Assembly: GCA_026315105.1 (NCBI GenBank)
Contig: CM048746.1
Span: forward strand, 645,019,898 to 645,083,897
Reading direction: 5' to 3'
Origin: Locusta migratoria
Taxonomy: Eukaryota; Arthropoda; Insecta; Orthoptera; Acrididae
Length of the DNA stretch: 64,000 bases
Position 1 is the stretch's first letter. The number at the start of each line of letters is the position of its first letter. Both the position numbers and the translations under genes were made by a program. A model generated the notes under the pieces. That model did no database searches. It was not told the DNA's origin and saw only the letters and a program-made list of their open reading frames with translations. Shown piece by piece: positions 33,317-44,576 of the stretch.

Positions 33317-36300
33317 AGGGGGCTCACAGTTCTTTTGTGGGTACGTGTGTGGCGCGCATGGGGCCCCGAGCTGGAGCAGTCTTTCTTCTGCCCCAGGCTG
33401 CTTCACCCTCCCTCCCGGTTTATGCCTTCGCCCGGAGACGGGCATATTTCGTGAGCTACGGTGGTTCTTGTTGTTGTTTTTCTTCCTTCGTTCCTTCCTT
33501 TCCTTCCCTTTGTTTCTGTCTTTCTCTCCTTGTACTCTCCTAGCCTTCTTCTCCTCCTCATTAGTCTCCGCCTCGGCGTTTGAGACGCTTTTTCCTTCCT
33601 TCTCTTCACTTCCTCTATTCTTCTTCTTTCCTCCCTGTGCGTGTCTGAAGGCCGACCCACGCATTATCATGCGTAGCAGGTGACGGGGAAACGCGTAATT
33701 CCCCGCCCCGGGTAGACAAGTAGGGCACGTACGTACTCCCTGGTAAAGGCCAGGCCCAGGGAGGGGTGATTACCCGAGCTGGTACCTTCCGAACGTGCCG
33801 ATTGGTCCCTCTGTCAGTTCTCGGGAGGTGTGACCTGAGGTGTGAACAATCACCCAAGGCGGGTAAGCCCTCGGAGAGGGCCCCCACTAGGAAGGAGCGC
33901 GCCATCGAAGACGCCGGTAATCACGGGGGACACTTCCGCGATGACTTCCTTCTCTTCTTTAGTGACGTTGACCCAGAAACGTAAGTTAGATTCGCCTCAG
34001 CAAAAAAAGACTCTGCCTAATGTACCTAAATTTCTTGTTGTCTCTCGCACCGACGGAAAGGATTTCAATTGTCAATCCTTTCGTTATATAGAAAGGTGTA
34101 GATGCAATTGCTGGCCCTGTTAAAACCTGTTCACGTCAGCGCAATGGCACATTGTTGCTGGAAGTGGAAAGTGCCTTCCAAGCTCAGAAACTACTCCGGA
34201 CTACATTGTTACACACGTTTCCTGTCAAAGTAGAAGCACATCGCACACTCAACTCGTCACGGGGGGTAGTCTTCACGAGATCCCTTGACGGGTTGTCTGA
34301 TGAAGACATCCAATCCTATATGTCCGACCAGGGTGTGACAGCCGTCCATAGGTTAATGAAAAAGGTCGATAACCACCTGACACCGACTCGTACTGTGTTT
34401 TTGACGTTCGACAGAGTTGACCTCCCGTCGAAGGTCAAAGCAGGGTATGAATTCAAATCCGTCCGACCTTATGTACCTAACCCAACGCGCTGTTTTCAGT
34501 GCCACAGGTACAACCATACCCGTGAACATTGCCCAAATGCAGCAAAGTGTGTCACTTGTGGTAGGGACGCCCATGAGGGGGATTGCCCACCTCTGTCCCC
34601 TCACTGCCTAAACTGCATCGGTGACCATGCGGCTTCCTCTCGCGACTGCCTGTATACAAGGATGAGAAGGTAATCCAGCAAATTCAGGTTACGGAGAAGG
34701 TATCGACATCTGCCGCTCGAAAGTTGTTGGCGAGTCGAAAGCCCACTGTCCTCCCAGCGGGTACATACAGTAAGGTCCTTACCTCAACTCGACCTACCAT
34801 GGATTCCAGTACCCAGACTTGTGACTTCACTTTCGCAGACACAGTTGTGCGATCCGCCAGCCCGAAGATTGCCCGTTACACGTCCCCGCTTCCTCCTGCT
34901 GCTTCTAGGGTACAGTCTTCGTCAAACTCTAGTAAACCGCGAGCAGCTAAACAAGATGCCCGGACCTTGAAAAAGGAACCCGTCCGTGAGGATTTTCTGC
35001 GTTCTCAGGCTTCCCAACAGTCAACTGCCTCTTCCCGCCGTCACTCTTCCAGGAGAGCTGACAAGAAAAAGAGTTCCTCTCCTTCTCCGCCGAGGCGTGA
35101 CCCATCTGTCGCGCCGTCCAACAGTTGCCGGCCTCGGCCGTCTTCTGTTTCACCAGGACGCTCCGTTTGCCGGGCGCCCGGCCCTTTACCGGAGGGTGGA
35201 AACTGCCCCTCCCGATCAACTCAGGGAGGTGGCAGGCGCGTCGGTCGAACCAATGGAACATGACCCTTTGCCCCCAGACAGCGATAGCAGTGCTCCCTCG
35301 AAATCCGGTCCTCAGCGGCCGTCGAGGTGACCCCGCTCGCTACTTGGTTTTTATCCTTATTTCTTCTCTCATTTTTATCATGGCGCTCCTTCAATGGAAC
35401 ATTCGCGGCATTCGTTCTAATCGGGAGGAGTTAAAACTACTCCTTCGATTGCACTGTCCGCTTCTAGTCTGCCTCCAGGAAACTAAGTTGCGTCCACGTG
35501 ATCGTGCAGACTTTCCACACTACACCTCTGTGTGGTTCGACCTGCCACCCGTGGAAGGTGTCCCAGCCCATGGTGGGGTTCTGATGCTCCTTCGAGACGA
35601 CGTCTATTTCCATCCCATTTCCTTGCACACTCACCTACAGGCAGTTGCCGTCCGCATCACCTTATCCACATTTACCTTCTCCCTCTGTAATATATATTCG
35701 CCATCGTCATCTGCCCTTACTAGGGCAGATGTGCTAAACCTTGTTGACCAGCTCCCTTCACCTTTCGTGTTGGTAGGCGATTTAAATGCCCACCACCCCC
35801 TATGGGGCTCTCCGGCACCTTGTCCGAGAGGCTCCCTTTTGGTGGACATTCTCCACCACCTCGATCTTGTCTGCCTCAACACCGGTGCACCGACCTTCCT
35901 TTCTGACACAACACACACTTATTCCCATATAGACATCGCAATATGCACTCCTCAGCTTGCCGGTCGGTTTGAGTGGTATGCACTTTCTGACACGTACTCG
36001 AGTGACCATTTCCCTTGTATCATCCACTTCCTACATCATTCCCCATCTCCACGTCCCACCAGTTGGAACATTTCTAAAGCCGACTGGGGGCTTTATTCTT
36101 CCATGGCTGTTTTTCACAATCAGAATTTTCCCAACTCTGACAGTCAGGTCGAATACCTCACAGAGGTTATTCTCACTGCTGCTGAACGTTCCATACCTCG
36201 TACATCCTCTTCTCCACTTCGTGTCCAGGTCCCTTGGTGGACTGGAGCCTGCCGCGACGCGCTTAGAGCCCGGCGCCGTGCTTTACGCACCTTCCGCCGC

Positions 36301-36690
36301 CATCCAACTTTGGAGAATTGCATCAATTACAAACGTATGAGAGCACAGTGCCGTCGTATCATAAACGACAGCAAGAAAGCTTGCTGGACTGCTTTTACTA
36401 GTTCTTTTAACCGTTTTACTCCCTCCACGGTTGTCTGGGGTGGCCTCCGCCGTTTGTCCGGCATCAAGGTCCACTCCCCGATTCCTGGCCTGACCGTGGA
36501 GAACGCAGTCCTCGTGGACCCAGCTGATGTTTCAAACGCATTGGGTCGTTTCTTTGCGGAGGTTTCGAGCTCTGCCCATTACCACCCTGCCTTTCTCCCT
36601 CGCAAACAGGTAGAGGAGGCACGGCCGCCTTCTTTCCACTCTTTTAATCGTGAAAATTATAACGTCGCCTTCACCATGCAGGATTTTCAT
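33317..36690 (+). mobile_element. I-type LINE, copy A, 3' half missing
   Basis: GC-rich 5' UTR from about 33317, ORF1 (33941-35263) and the endonuclease part of ORF2 (35380-36690). The sequence leaves the element at about 36685, before reverse transcriptase. LINE copies usually lose the 5' end; loss of the 3' end points to a later deletion or rearrangement. Related to, but clearly diverged from, LINE B at 37481-43467. Confidence 0.85.
33941..35263 (+). pseudogene. LINE A ORF1, Gag-like with CCHC knuckles
   Basis: Starts at the ATG at 33941 ('MTSFSSLVTLTQKRKLDS'). Open pieces are 33941-34123, 34152-34673 and 34724-35263, so at least two frameshifts (near 34095 and 34660). Order: basic N-terminus; RRM-like region ('VFTRSLDGLSDEDIQSYM', 'VRPYVPNPTRCFQC'); three Cys/His knuckles, the first being 'CFQCHRYNHTREHC', the second 'CVTCGRDAHEGDC', the third 'CLNCIGDHAASSRDC'; then a Ser/Pro/Arg-rich tail. 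In I-type LINEs this protein binds the element RNA. Not translatable as one protein in this copy. Confidence 0.8.
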
Positions 36691-36714
36691 GTTATTATAT
36701 TGTTTAAACTGTAA
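35380..36714 (+). pseudogene. LINE A ORF2, endonuclease domain only
   Basis: Start chosen at the ATG at 35380 ('MALLQWNIRGIRSN'), which opens the domain; the frame is open further upstream to 35125. Endonuclease motifs in order: 'LQWNIRG', 'CLQETKLRP' (catalytic Glu), 'FVLVGDLNAHHPLWGS', 'TYSHIDIAICTP' and 'SDTYSSDHFPCIIHF' (SDHF). A linker with 'RRRALRTFRRHPTLENCINY' follows, then 'NRENYNVAFTM', after which the LINE sequence is lost. The endonuclease looks complete; RT and RNase H are absent. Confidence 0.85.
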
Positions 36715-37384
36715 TGTTTGGTGTAGAAGATTGTTTTTGGCGAAGCCCTTTACACTTGTATGATTATCGTCAATTGCCATTCTTAGAGTATCTTCGTGTG
36801 GTTTAAGTCCTTCCACTCCACCAGCGTTGTGCACTGCTATTCCCTTTCAATATATATACATACAAAATCAAATAAGTATAATAATTTAAAGTCAGTGTAT
36901 TTTTCACTTAAGTGGAAATGAAGGGGGTCAAGGTATCCTTTAGTACTGTACACTCAGAAGGTAAATGTATGAACGCAGGACCAGAGGCCAGCAAGTGTGA
37001 ATTGCATACATCCACCTCGGGCAAAAGTGTGTGTTGTCCTTAGCGTAAGTTGGTGACGATTTCAGCAGTTTGTAAGACAGGATTGCAAACATTTGCATAT
37101 GTTATCAGTATTGTATAACGAGGTGAAGAACGATGGAATCGACGAAGCCACTTTTTAATGGCTTTGCACGTTCATGTCTCAGTACGGGGCATCAAGGAGC
37201 TTCAGCCATTTCAAGAATCCGTATTTAAAGTGCGACAGTGACAACACAACTGACATTTTCACACGCCTCCACTTTAATTTATTTTTAAAGTATAAACTAC
37301 ACAGGCAAAGTACGATTTAAGACAAACTTTGATGGCTGTTAATTCATTAGAGCACCATAATTTCCATTTACAGCAGGTAGCACT
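36691..37384. other. No gene; includes degraded SINE at 36965-37110
   Basis: AT-rich spacer. 'TGTGTGTTGTCCTTAGCGTAA', 'GACGATTTCAGCAGTTTGTA' and 'TTGCAAACATTTGCATA' at 37020-37105 are SINE body remnants on the plus strand. Confidence 0.6.
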
Positions 37385-37480
37385 CGAGTGGCCGCACGGG
37401 AATAGCAGTGCCCTATTCAGCACCTCGCTGTAAAATGCGTGGCTGCTACCTGTCTGAGACTCGACTCCTCCCTAAGGCAT
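37385..37480 (+). mobile_element. SINE, subfamily B, left part (split by LINE B)
   Basis: tRNA-like head 'CGAGTGGCCGCACGGGAATA' (A-box region), 'CAGCACCTCGCTG' and a B box region 'GAGACTCGACTCCTCCCTAA' followed by GGCAT. The right part continues at 43468 after LINE B. Confidence 0.7.
37471..37480 (+). repeat. Target site duplication of LINE B, left copy
   Basis: CCTAAGGCAT, identical to 43468-43477. Confidence 0.85.
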
Positions 37481-37801
37481 CTCCCTCAGGGGCTCAGCAT
37501 TAATTTGCTGAGTACGGGCTTGGCGAACCCGGGGTCCTGAGCTGTGGGCTGTGTCGCGCCAACAGTCCGCTACACCGTAAGCTCTGTGCGTGCCTCAACG
37601 ACCATCGTTCGGCGCGACGGTGGAACGTTGTACGTTTCAGAGCCCGGGGATCTTGGCTTAATCGCCCGGGTCGCGAGGACGGTACAAACCTCTATAAAAA
37701 ACCCCTCAATCTCAAGGTGTGCTACGTGCCGAGGAGATGCATGGCTGTTGAGGTTGAACAGCCGCTAGCGAGCAACCTCTGAGGAACCTGCCGCACCTCA
37801 G

Positions 37802-39400
37802 TTGTACAAGGCTTACCCAGGCAAGCGGGGCTCTGCCTGGGTGGACCTCTTTTCCCTAGCTGCTCGTGGGACGGAAATGAAACGAGCACTAACTAGCGTG
37901 GGCGGTCGCAAAAACGCCGTTTCTAAGCGAGGAAAGTCCGATTTTGATGCAACAGTATATGACCCTAAGACGTTTCCTTCCCTGGCTACGCCATGGGAAG
38001 AGCGCAAAACTTCACGGAGATCAGATCCCTACACGCCGCGATATCTTGTCTTTTCCCGGACTGATGGAGATTCTTTCTTGTCCACCAAACCGCAGTTCTT
38101 CGTTGACCATCTCGAGGACAAGTACGGTGAGGTGGAGTCTTTCTCAAAAATGAGAAGTGGGGCTGTTCTGATACAGACGGCATCCCCAGCCCAGTCCAGG
38201 GCATTATTGGCCTGTGACAAGCTGGGTGATATTCCTGTCAGTGTCACGCCCCACAAGACCCTCAATATGGTCCAAGGTCTAATTTACCATCGCGACTTAT
38301 TGTCGCAGTCCGATGAGGAGTTACGGACCAACCTGGAACGCAGAGGAGTTCACTTTGTTAGACGTATTTATAGGGGACCTAAGGATAACAGAGTTGCCAC
38401 CGGTGCGTTCATCCTGGCCTTTGAGGGCGATACACTGCCCGAGAAGGTCAAGGTCATGATCTACCGGTGCGACGTCACACCGTATGTCCCGCCCCCTATG
38501 AGGTGCTTCAGGTGCTGGAAGTTTGGGCATATGTCCTCCCGGTGTACTTCCAGCCCCGCGAGCAGGGAATGTGGACGTCCAGCTCATCCGGACACTCCCT
38601 GCACGCCACCTCCCGTCTGTGTGAACTGTAATCAGCTGCATCCGCCGTGCTCCCCGGACTGTAAAGTCCTACACAAAGAAAGGAAAATTATGGAAATTAA
38701 GACCCTGGACCGGTTATCATACAATGAGGCAAGGAAGAAATACGAGCGTCTCCATCCGGTGACTATGAATAATACCTATGCTGTAGTAACGTCGTCCCCG
38801 CGCACTACGGGTACGACGTCTAACAAGGTATCGCTTCCTCCTGTGGGCCCTAGAGGCCACAAAACTACCACTGCCCCCTCGTTAGGTGTGGGCAATACTC
38901 CATCTGCTGCTGCAGCACCTGTTGTGGGGGCAACTTCCCCACAACCATCGGGGACACCAGTCCCCAACCCCCAGCCGGAGAAGCAACAGCTTCCTCCGGC
39001 ACCTCTCCCTCGGAAGGGGTCCTTCGGGACGCTCCCTTCTGGGGAGTCCCAGGGTGCGCCAGTGGATCCCAGCCTTTGGCTGAAGGATCCGAAGCCTGCT
39101 GGTCGAAGGGCTTCTGGCTCTTCGACGGCCCCTGATGCCACTCCCGCGAAGTCCTCCCAGCCCTTAACACCAAAGGGCCAGCGAGAGGGCAAAAAGAAAG
39201 TCAAAAAGAAGAAGAAGACTGACCCAAAGGAGGACTCCTCGGCGATTCGGAAGGAACGCTCCATCACATCTTCGGCCTCTGAAGATGAGGTGGAGATCCT
39301 CGCGTCGCCTGAGGATCTCGCCATACTTGGGTCGCCAGAACCGATGGTTCTGGACCCTGCAGAGTCTGCGGAGTTGGCAGCAGGTGCCACTGCTGAATAA
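37802..39400 (+). CDS. LINE B ORF1 protein, Gag-like RNA binding
   Basis: Open for 532 codons from 37802; the second Met at 37877 ('MKRALTSVGGRKNAVSKRGK') may be the real start because it opens the basic region, giving 507 codons. RRM-like middle ('PRYLVFSRTDGDSFLSTKPQ', 'LNMVQGLIYHRDLLSQSDEE'), then 'YVPPPMRCFRCWKFGHMSSRC' region with the CCHC knuckle CFRCWKFGHMSSRC and two more Cys/His clusters ('ECGRPAHPDTPC', 'CVNCNQLHPPCSPDC'). The C-terminal third is Pro/Ser-rich with a Lys-rich block 'KKKVKKKKKTDPK'. Expected to coat LINE RNA and form the RNP with ORF2. No stops. It ends 19 bases before the ORF2 start. Confidence 0.88.
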   Translation: MYKAYPGKRGSAWVDLFSLAARGTEMKRALTSVGGRKNAVSKRGKSDFDATVYDPKTFPSLATPWEERKTSRRSDPYTPRYLVFSRTDGDSFLSTKPQFFVDHLEDKYGEVESFSKMRSGAVLIQTASPAQSRALLACDKLGDIPVSVTPHKTLNMVQGLIYHRDLLSQSDEELRTNLERRGVHFVRRIYRGPKDNRVATGAFILAFEGDTLPEKVKVMIYRCDVTPYVPPPMRCFRCWKFGHMSSRCTSSPASRECGRPAHPDTPCTPPPVCVNCNQLHPPCSPDCKVLHKERKIMEIKTLDRLSYNEARKKYERLHPVTMNNTYAVVTSSPRTTGTTSNKVSLPPVGPRGHKTTTAPSLGVGNTPSAAAAPVVGATSPQPSGTPVPNPQPEKQQLPPAPLPRKGSFGTLPSGESQGAPVDPSLWLKDPKPAGRRASGSSTAPDATPAKSSQPLTPKGQREGKKKVKKKKKTDPKEDSSAIRKERSITSSASEDEVEILASPEDLAILGSPEPMVLDPAESAELAAGATAE

Positions 39401-39419
39401 CAATTCAACATCTTCAATA

Positions 39420-42400
39420 ATGGATATTCCGCACGCTGCAAAAGACATCTTGCAGTGGAATTGCGGCGGTTTTTTCCGCCGTCTGACTGAGCTGCGGCAA
39501 TTACTCTGCCACTGCCCTGCTATCTGTCTCGCCTTGCAGGAAACATGGTTCCCCGTCGAGAGGACCCCAGCCCTCCGAGGCTATCGAGGCTATTTTAAGA
39601 ATCGAAACTCCTACAACAGAGTTTCCGGCGGCGTGTGTGTTTATGTTCACACTTCAGTCCCCAGTGCTGCTGTGCCTCTGCAAACACCTCTAGAGGCAGT
39701 CGCTGTACCGCTCCGGTTATTACGAGATTTTACGATATGCTCTGTCTACCTTCCACCAGATGATGTCGTCTCTCCCGTAGACCTCGCTGCCTTGGTCGCC
39801 CAACTTCCCCCACCCTTTCTTCTCTTGGGGGATTTTAACGCCCACCACACTCTGTGGGGTGGCACACAGACCTCGGCTCGGGGTAGGGATGTTGAGTCTT
39901 TACTATCAGAGCAGAATCTTTGCCTTCTAAACACCGGTGCTCCTACTCACTTTAGTGCAGCGCATGGTACATATTCTGCAATAGACTTGTCTGTCTGCAG
40001 CCCTAGCCTTCTTCCACATCTCACCTGGAGGGTCCACGACGACCTGTGTGGTAGCGACCATTTTCCTATCTTCCTGTCGCTCCCACAGCGTTTGCCTGCC
40101 GACCGCCTGCCTCGCTGGTCCCTCCGTAGGGCTGACTGGCCAGCCTATTCCGCAGCTGCTGTACTATCCTCAAACTTTCCAGATGATGTTGATGCCGCCG
40201 TTGAGCAGTTCACAGCGGCCGTTGTTTCTGCAGCCGAAAACTCTGTCCCAACCACGTTCGGTTCGCTCTGTCGTACATCGGTGCCCTGGTGGTCACCGGA
40301 GATCGCTGAGGCCATCCGGGAACGTCGGCGAGCTCTACAGCGCCACCGACGCCACCCTTGTGTTGAACATCTCGTGGCCTTCAAGCGTCTCCGAGCACGA
40401 GCCCGGCGACTGATACAGGAAAGTAAGAGGGCTTCCTGGGAGAAGTACGTCGCCTCCATTGGTTCCCGCGCTTCTCCTTCCAAGGTGTGGTCGCAGGTTC
40501 GACGCCTCTTTGGGCACCGCCCACCGGCGGGAATTCCGTGTCTCAGGGTTCGCTCTGTACTGACCCCGTCACCGTCGCTGAGCACCTGGCGGATCATTTT
40601 TGTCGCATCTCAGAGACTGCTGCTTATGGTGCAGACTTTCGCGCCCTTAAAGGGCGAGCAGAGAGACATCCGCTTTCATTTCGAACGCGACGTCGGGAAC
40701 CGTACAACGTCCCGTTCACTGAATGGGAGTTTGAAGGTGCCCTTACTGCATGCCCCGATACCTCCCCTGGACCCGATCGCATTCACAGTCAGTTCCTCCG
40801 ACACCTATCAGCGGATGCCAAGAGCCAACTTCTCGCCCTGCTTAATCGGATATGGCTGGAGGGTGTTTTTCCGTCCTCGTGGCGGGAAAGCATTATCATT
40901 CCAGTGATTAAGCCTGGGGCGGATCCGCAGGTGGCTGATAGTTACCGCCCAATCAGCCTCACCAACGTTCCATGCAAGCTTCTCGAACGCTTGGTGAGTC
41001 GGAGGCTCATGTGGATCCTCGAGGACCGGGGACTTTTGGTGCCACAACAGGGTGGGTTCCGTCAAGGTCGCTCCGCTGTTGACAATCTTGTGTCACTGGA
41101 GTCGGCCATCCGTACTGCATTTAGTCGCCGCGAACACCTGGTTGCCGTATTTTTCGACCTGCGGAAAGCATACGACACTACCTGGCGCTACCATATCCTG
41201 TCTACGCTGTATGACTGGGGTTTACGGGGTCCGCTTCCCATATTCATTCAGAATTTCCTGGCGTTGCGTTCTTTTAGAGTTCGTGTTGGTTCTTGTTTTA
41301 GCTCACCTCATTGTCAAGAGAACGGAGTCCCACAGGGTTCCGTTCACAGTGTCCCTTTATTTTTAGTCGCCATCAACGGCCTTGCGGTGGCCGTGGGGTC
41401 ATCGGTATCCACTTCCTTGTATGCCGATGACTTCTGCATGTATTTTAGCTCCACCAGCATCAATGTTGCTGAACGTCGGTTGCAACTGGCCATTCGAAAA
41501 GCGCAGTCGTGGGCGTTTGCCCACGGTTTTCAGTTCTCTGCGTCGAAGACCCGTGTCATGCATTTCTGCCGACGTCGGGCAGTACACCCAGAACCCGAAC
41601 TCTATTTAGCTGGAGACCTGCTACATGTCGTAGAAACACACACGTTTCTAGGCATGCTGTTCGACAACCGTCTCACCTGGGTGCACCACCTTCGCCAGCT
41701 GAAACGAAAGTGCTGGCGACACCTCAACATCCTGCGTTGTCTCAGCCACACTGTTTGGGGAGCCTCACGCCCAACGCTCCTACAACTTTACAAGGCCCTC
41801 ATTCAGTCACGCCTAGACTATGGCTGCATAGTCTACGATTCGGCTGCGCCATCAGCACTGCAGGCGTTGGACCCAATTTTACACTGTGGTGTCCGTTTAG
41901 CTACGGGGGCTTTTCGCACGAGCCCGGTGACAAGCCTCCTTGTCGAAGCTGGAGTCCTCCCGCTGCGGTTCCGTAGGCAACACCTGCTGGCATCCTATGT
42001 TGCTCATGTTCAGGCCTCGCCCTTCCACCCGAACCGCCGGCTCCTTTTTCCAGACGCTGCACTACCTATCCCTCCACGACGGCCAAGGTCGGGATACCCG
42101 ATCTCGGTCCGTGTTCGTCTCCTTCTTTCGTCTCTTACATCCTATCCACTTCCAACCACTTTCCACTATTCCTTTCACACCCCTCCTTGGTCCATTCCTC
42201 GTTTGCAGCTCCGTCTGGACCTGTCCTATGTCTCGAAGGCCTCGGTTTCTCCCACACATCTCCGTCACCAGTTTCTGCAAATGCTCGAGCCGTTCCGTGC
42301 CGCAGACGCCATTTACACAGATGGTTCCGTAGTAGATGGCCGTGCTGGGTATGAATTTCTACATCACAACCACGTAGAACAGCATTCTCTGCCCTGTGAG

Positions 42401-43111
42401 AGTAGCATCTTCTCCGCCGAGCTGGTCGCTATTCTCAGAGCTCTCCAACATCTCAAAGCCTGCCCCAGGGGGTCATTCGTCATCTGTACTGACTCCCTGA
42501 GTGGCTTACAAGCGATCGACCAGTGTTTCTCTCGGCACCCAATAGTGCGGTCGATCCAGGACACTGTTCACTCCCTATGCCAATCAGGCCGTTCTGTGGT
42601 CTTTGTGTGGACCCCAGGTCATGTTGGCATACCAGGGAATGAGCATGTAGATCGATTGGCCAAGCAGGCCACTATTGGACCACCTCTCACAATTGGTGTG
42701 ACGGAACAAGATGTTAAACTGGTGTTGCACCGGAGGGTGCGCGAGGCTTGGAGCACCGAGTGGGTTACGGCGACTGCACCGAATAAGCTTCGGGCAGTAA
42801 AGCTCTCCACAGCTTTGTGGAAATCTTCACTGCGGCCGACCCGCCGAGAGTCAGTTGTCCTCTGTCGCCTCCGGATTGGACATACGTGGCTCACCCACGG
42901 GTATCTTCTTCGGCGTGAGGCTCCACCCGTGTGTCGATGTGGCACTGTATTGACAGTGGCCCATCTTTTGATGGCCTGTCCACTTTTAGCCGACCTACGG
43001 CACTATTTTACTCTTCCAGACGCACTACCTTTAGTTTTAGGAGACGACGCCTCTATGGCTACCAAAGTTTTACGTTTTATCCGCGCTGCTGGTTTTTATG
43101 ACTCGATCTAA
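39420..43111 (+). pseudogene. LINE B ORF2: endonuclease, RT, RNase H, one frameshift
   Basis: Start chosen at ATG 39420 ('MDIPHAAKDILQWNCGG'). Endonuclease: 'ILQWNCGG', 'LALQETWF', 'LLLGDFNAHHTLWGG', 'YSAIDLSVCSP', 'CGSDHFPIFL'. The frame changes near 40525-40545 (net loss of one base), and the rest is open to 43111. RT: 'DSYRPISLTNVPCKLLERLV', 'AVFFDLRKAYDTTW' (motif A), 'ENGVPQGSVHSVPLFLVAIN' (motif B), 'LYADDFCMYF' (YADD). RNase H: 'IYTDGS', 'IFSAELVAIL', 'VICTDSLSG', 'GHVGIPGNEHVDRLA' carry the Asp/Glu/Asp/Asp set. C-terminal 'CRCGTVLTVAHLLMACPLL' is the usual Cys/His motif. All catalytic residues I can check are present; only the frameshift separates EN from RT. Confidence 0.92.
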
Positions 43112-43467
43112 CGGTAGGTGCTGTGGCCTGACATCTTAGGCCACCACCAATCCCGTTTTTTACCTTTTCCGCCCTTAGGGGTTCTTCGTGTATGCAGTAT
43201 GGCTGGCTCATCCTGTTTTTTCTTTTTGATCAGCCAGCCAAGGTACTCTGCTATCCAGTTTTATTCCTGACTTTCTTTTACCATTTCTGTGTGTCTTCGT
43301 TTTAAGTTATCAGAGGTTTGTCCATTGTCCACTTGTCCCTTATGTGCGTGATCATTTTTAGAGCTTTGTTTAATTTTGTCGTTCTTGGCAGTGGACTCTG
43401 AGCTAGTAACAGGGGACTGATGACCTAGATGTTTAGTCCCCTCAATACCCAACAACAACAACAACAA
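43112..43467 (+). other. LINE B 3' UTR with terminal hairpin and (AAC)n tail
   Basis: Near the end 'GGGGACT' (43412-43418) and 'AGTCCCC' (43435-43441) can pair around a 16-base loop that starts GATGACC. 'GGGACTGATGACC' is also in the SINE tails (for example 61331-61343). The AAC repeats then lead into the target duplication. Confidence 0.8.
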
Positions 43468-43499
43468 CCTAAGGCATCAGTGAGTGTGTGATCCTTAGC
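43468..43499 (+). mobile_element. SINE, subfamily B, right part after LINE B
   Basis: CCTAAGGCAT (target duplication) then 'CAGTGAGTGTGTGATCCTTA', the GT-rich segment that follows the B box in intact SINEs. It is cut off at about 43500 by SINE sequence in the opposite orientation. Confidence 0.65.
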
Positions 43500-43625
43500 T
43501 GTGGTCATCAGCCCCCAAACTTGCAAACAACTTAAACTAACTTACACTAAAGGGAACACACACACTCATGCCGGAGGGGGGGACTCGAACATCCTGTGGA
43601 AATAGTCGCCGAGTCAGTAGCACGG
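43500..43625 (-). mobile_element. SINE fragment, antisense
   Basis: 'GTGGTCATCAGCCCCCAAAC', 'TTGCAAACAACTTAAACTAA', 'CACACACTCATGCCGGAGGG' and 'GGGACTCGAACATCC' are the SINE 3' body and B box on the minus strand; the tRNA-like head is diverged. Confidence 0.8.
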
Positions 43626-44576
43626 TGCACCAGATTTATTCCTACATCGAACGACGTACAGTAATAGTAGGGCGACACCGGTTTCGCACCACTGAAAATC
43701 GCCCGTTGACGATAGTGTCATCGACGTCCGACCACAGAAGGAAGGACGAAAGATGATAAACAGTTTACATGTAATTGCATTTAGGCCCTTTTGATTGTCA
43801 TCGACTCTACTCGTCCAACTGCTAATCAAAGGGCACCGCCTCGCACTTCTGGGAACAAACAAAAGATGATTGACAGGTTACACGTAATTGCACTTAACAC
43901 TGGCAAGTAAAGAACACCTCCCTCGGCGCCACCCCATGACACGTCTGTACTGGCGCTACCCCCCCTCTCCCCAGTCACACACCTGGCCCACACCCCGCCA
44001 GCCCCCAGCGCCGCCTCCATTGCCAGACGCCACCCCCTCCAAGCTCACAACCACTTCTCAGAGGACGCCGCCACCCGCGAGGACAGAACAAAACATGCCG
44101 CACTTAGCGACGATTGTCTGAGTGCATCGACATGTCTAAACAACACCGCCCCCACCAGTCGACCCCTACACCCAGGACACGGGCGTACTGCACCCCGCCA
44201 GGTCAGGAGGCAATTAAATTGTATATTTATTAAGCGCGCCCCAGCCATCCGTACGCCAGATCTCGAATTTTTTTATTCACATATAAGATTTTTAATTCTG
44301 AGAACCTAAATAACAATTTGTGGCGTCTATTATTCTCGGAAAATAAAGCTACCATATTGTGCTTGGTATGAATTTTAATGAGAATTTCGGTGTAATGCTA
44401 AAAAAAAATTTAACATTTAGAACAGAAATGTTTAGTTGGTCTCTGGACAAAAAATAAACTTGTACTACAGCTTGTAGTAAAATATTAAAAACTCATATGC
44501 AAAATTCGCAAGTAAGAATTTATCGATGTGCAAACACTCCCATGTCTCTCCATGCTCTTCACATAGACTACAAATA
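43626..44576. other. No gene recognised; weak internal duplication
   Basis: 'AAAGATGATAAACAGTTTAC' (43749-43768) and 'AAAGATGATTGACAGGTTAC' (43862-43881) head similar 30-40-bp stretches. The C-rich part 43910-44100 gives Pro-rich frames with no domain. Confidence 0.5.

Larger units (their letters stand above)
37481..43467 (+). mobile_element. I-type LINE, copy B, near full length
   Basis: 5,987 bp between exact 10-bp target duplications. 5' UTR 37481-37801/37876, ORF1 to 39400, ORF2 39420-43111 (one frameshift), 3' UTR 43112-43449 and an (AAC)n tail (43449-43467). The RNase H domain after RT places it with I-type LINEs. Complete structure and a single clear defect suggest a young insertion. 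Confidence 0.93.

Noticed and set aside
33204..33683. 159-codon frame with a long poly-His stretch
   Set aside because: The His run is a (CAT)n microsatellite and all three forward frames are open through it; the rest is LINE A 5' UTR.
38776..39441. 221-codon antisense frame
   Set aside because: Shadow of the Pro/Ser-rich end of LINE B ORF1; composition is what the reverse strand of that region would give.
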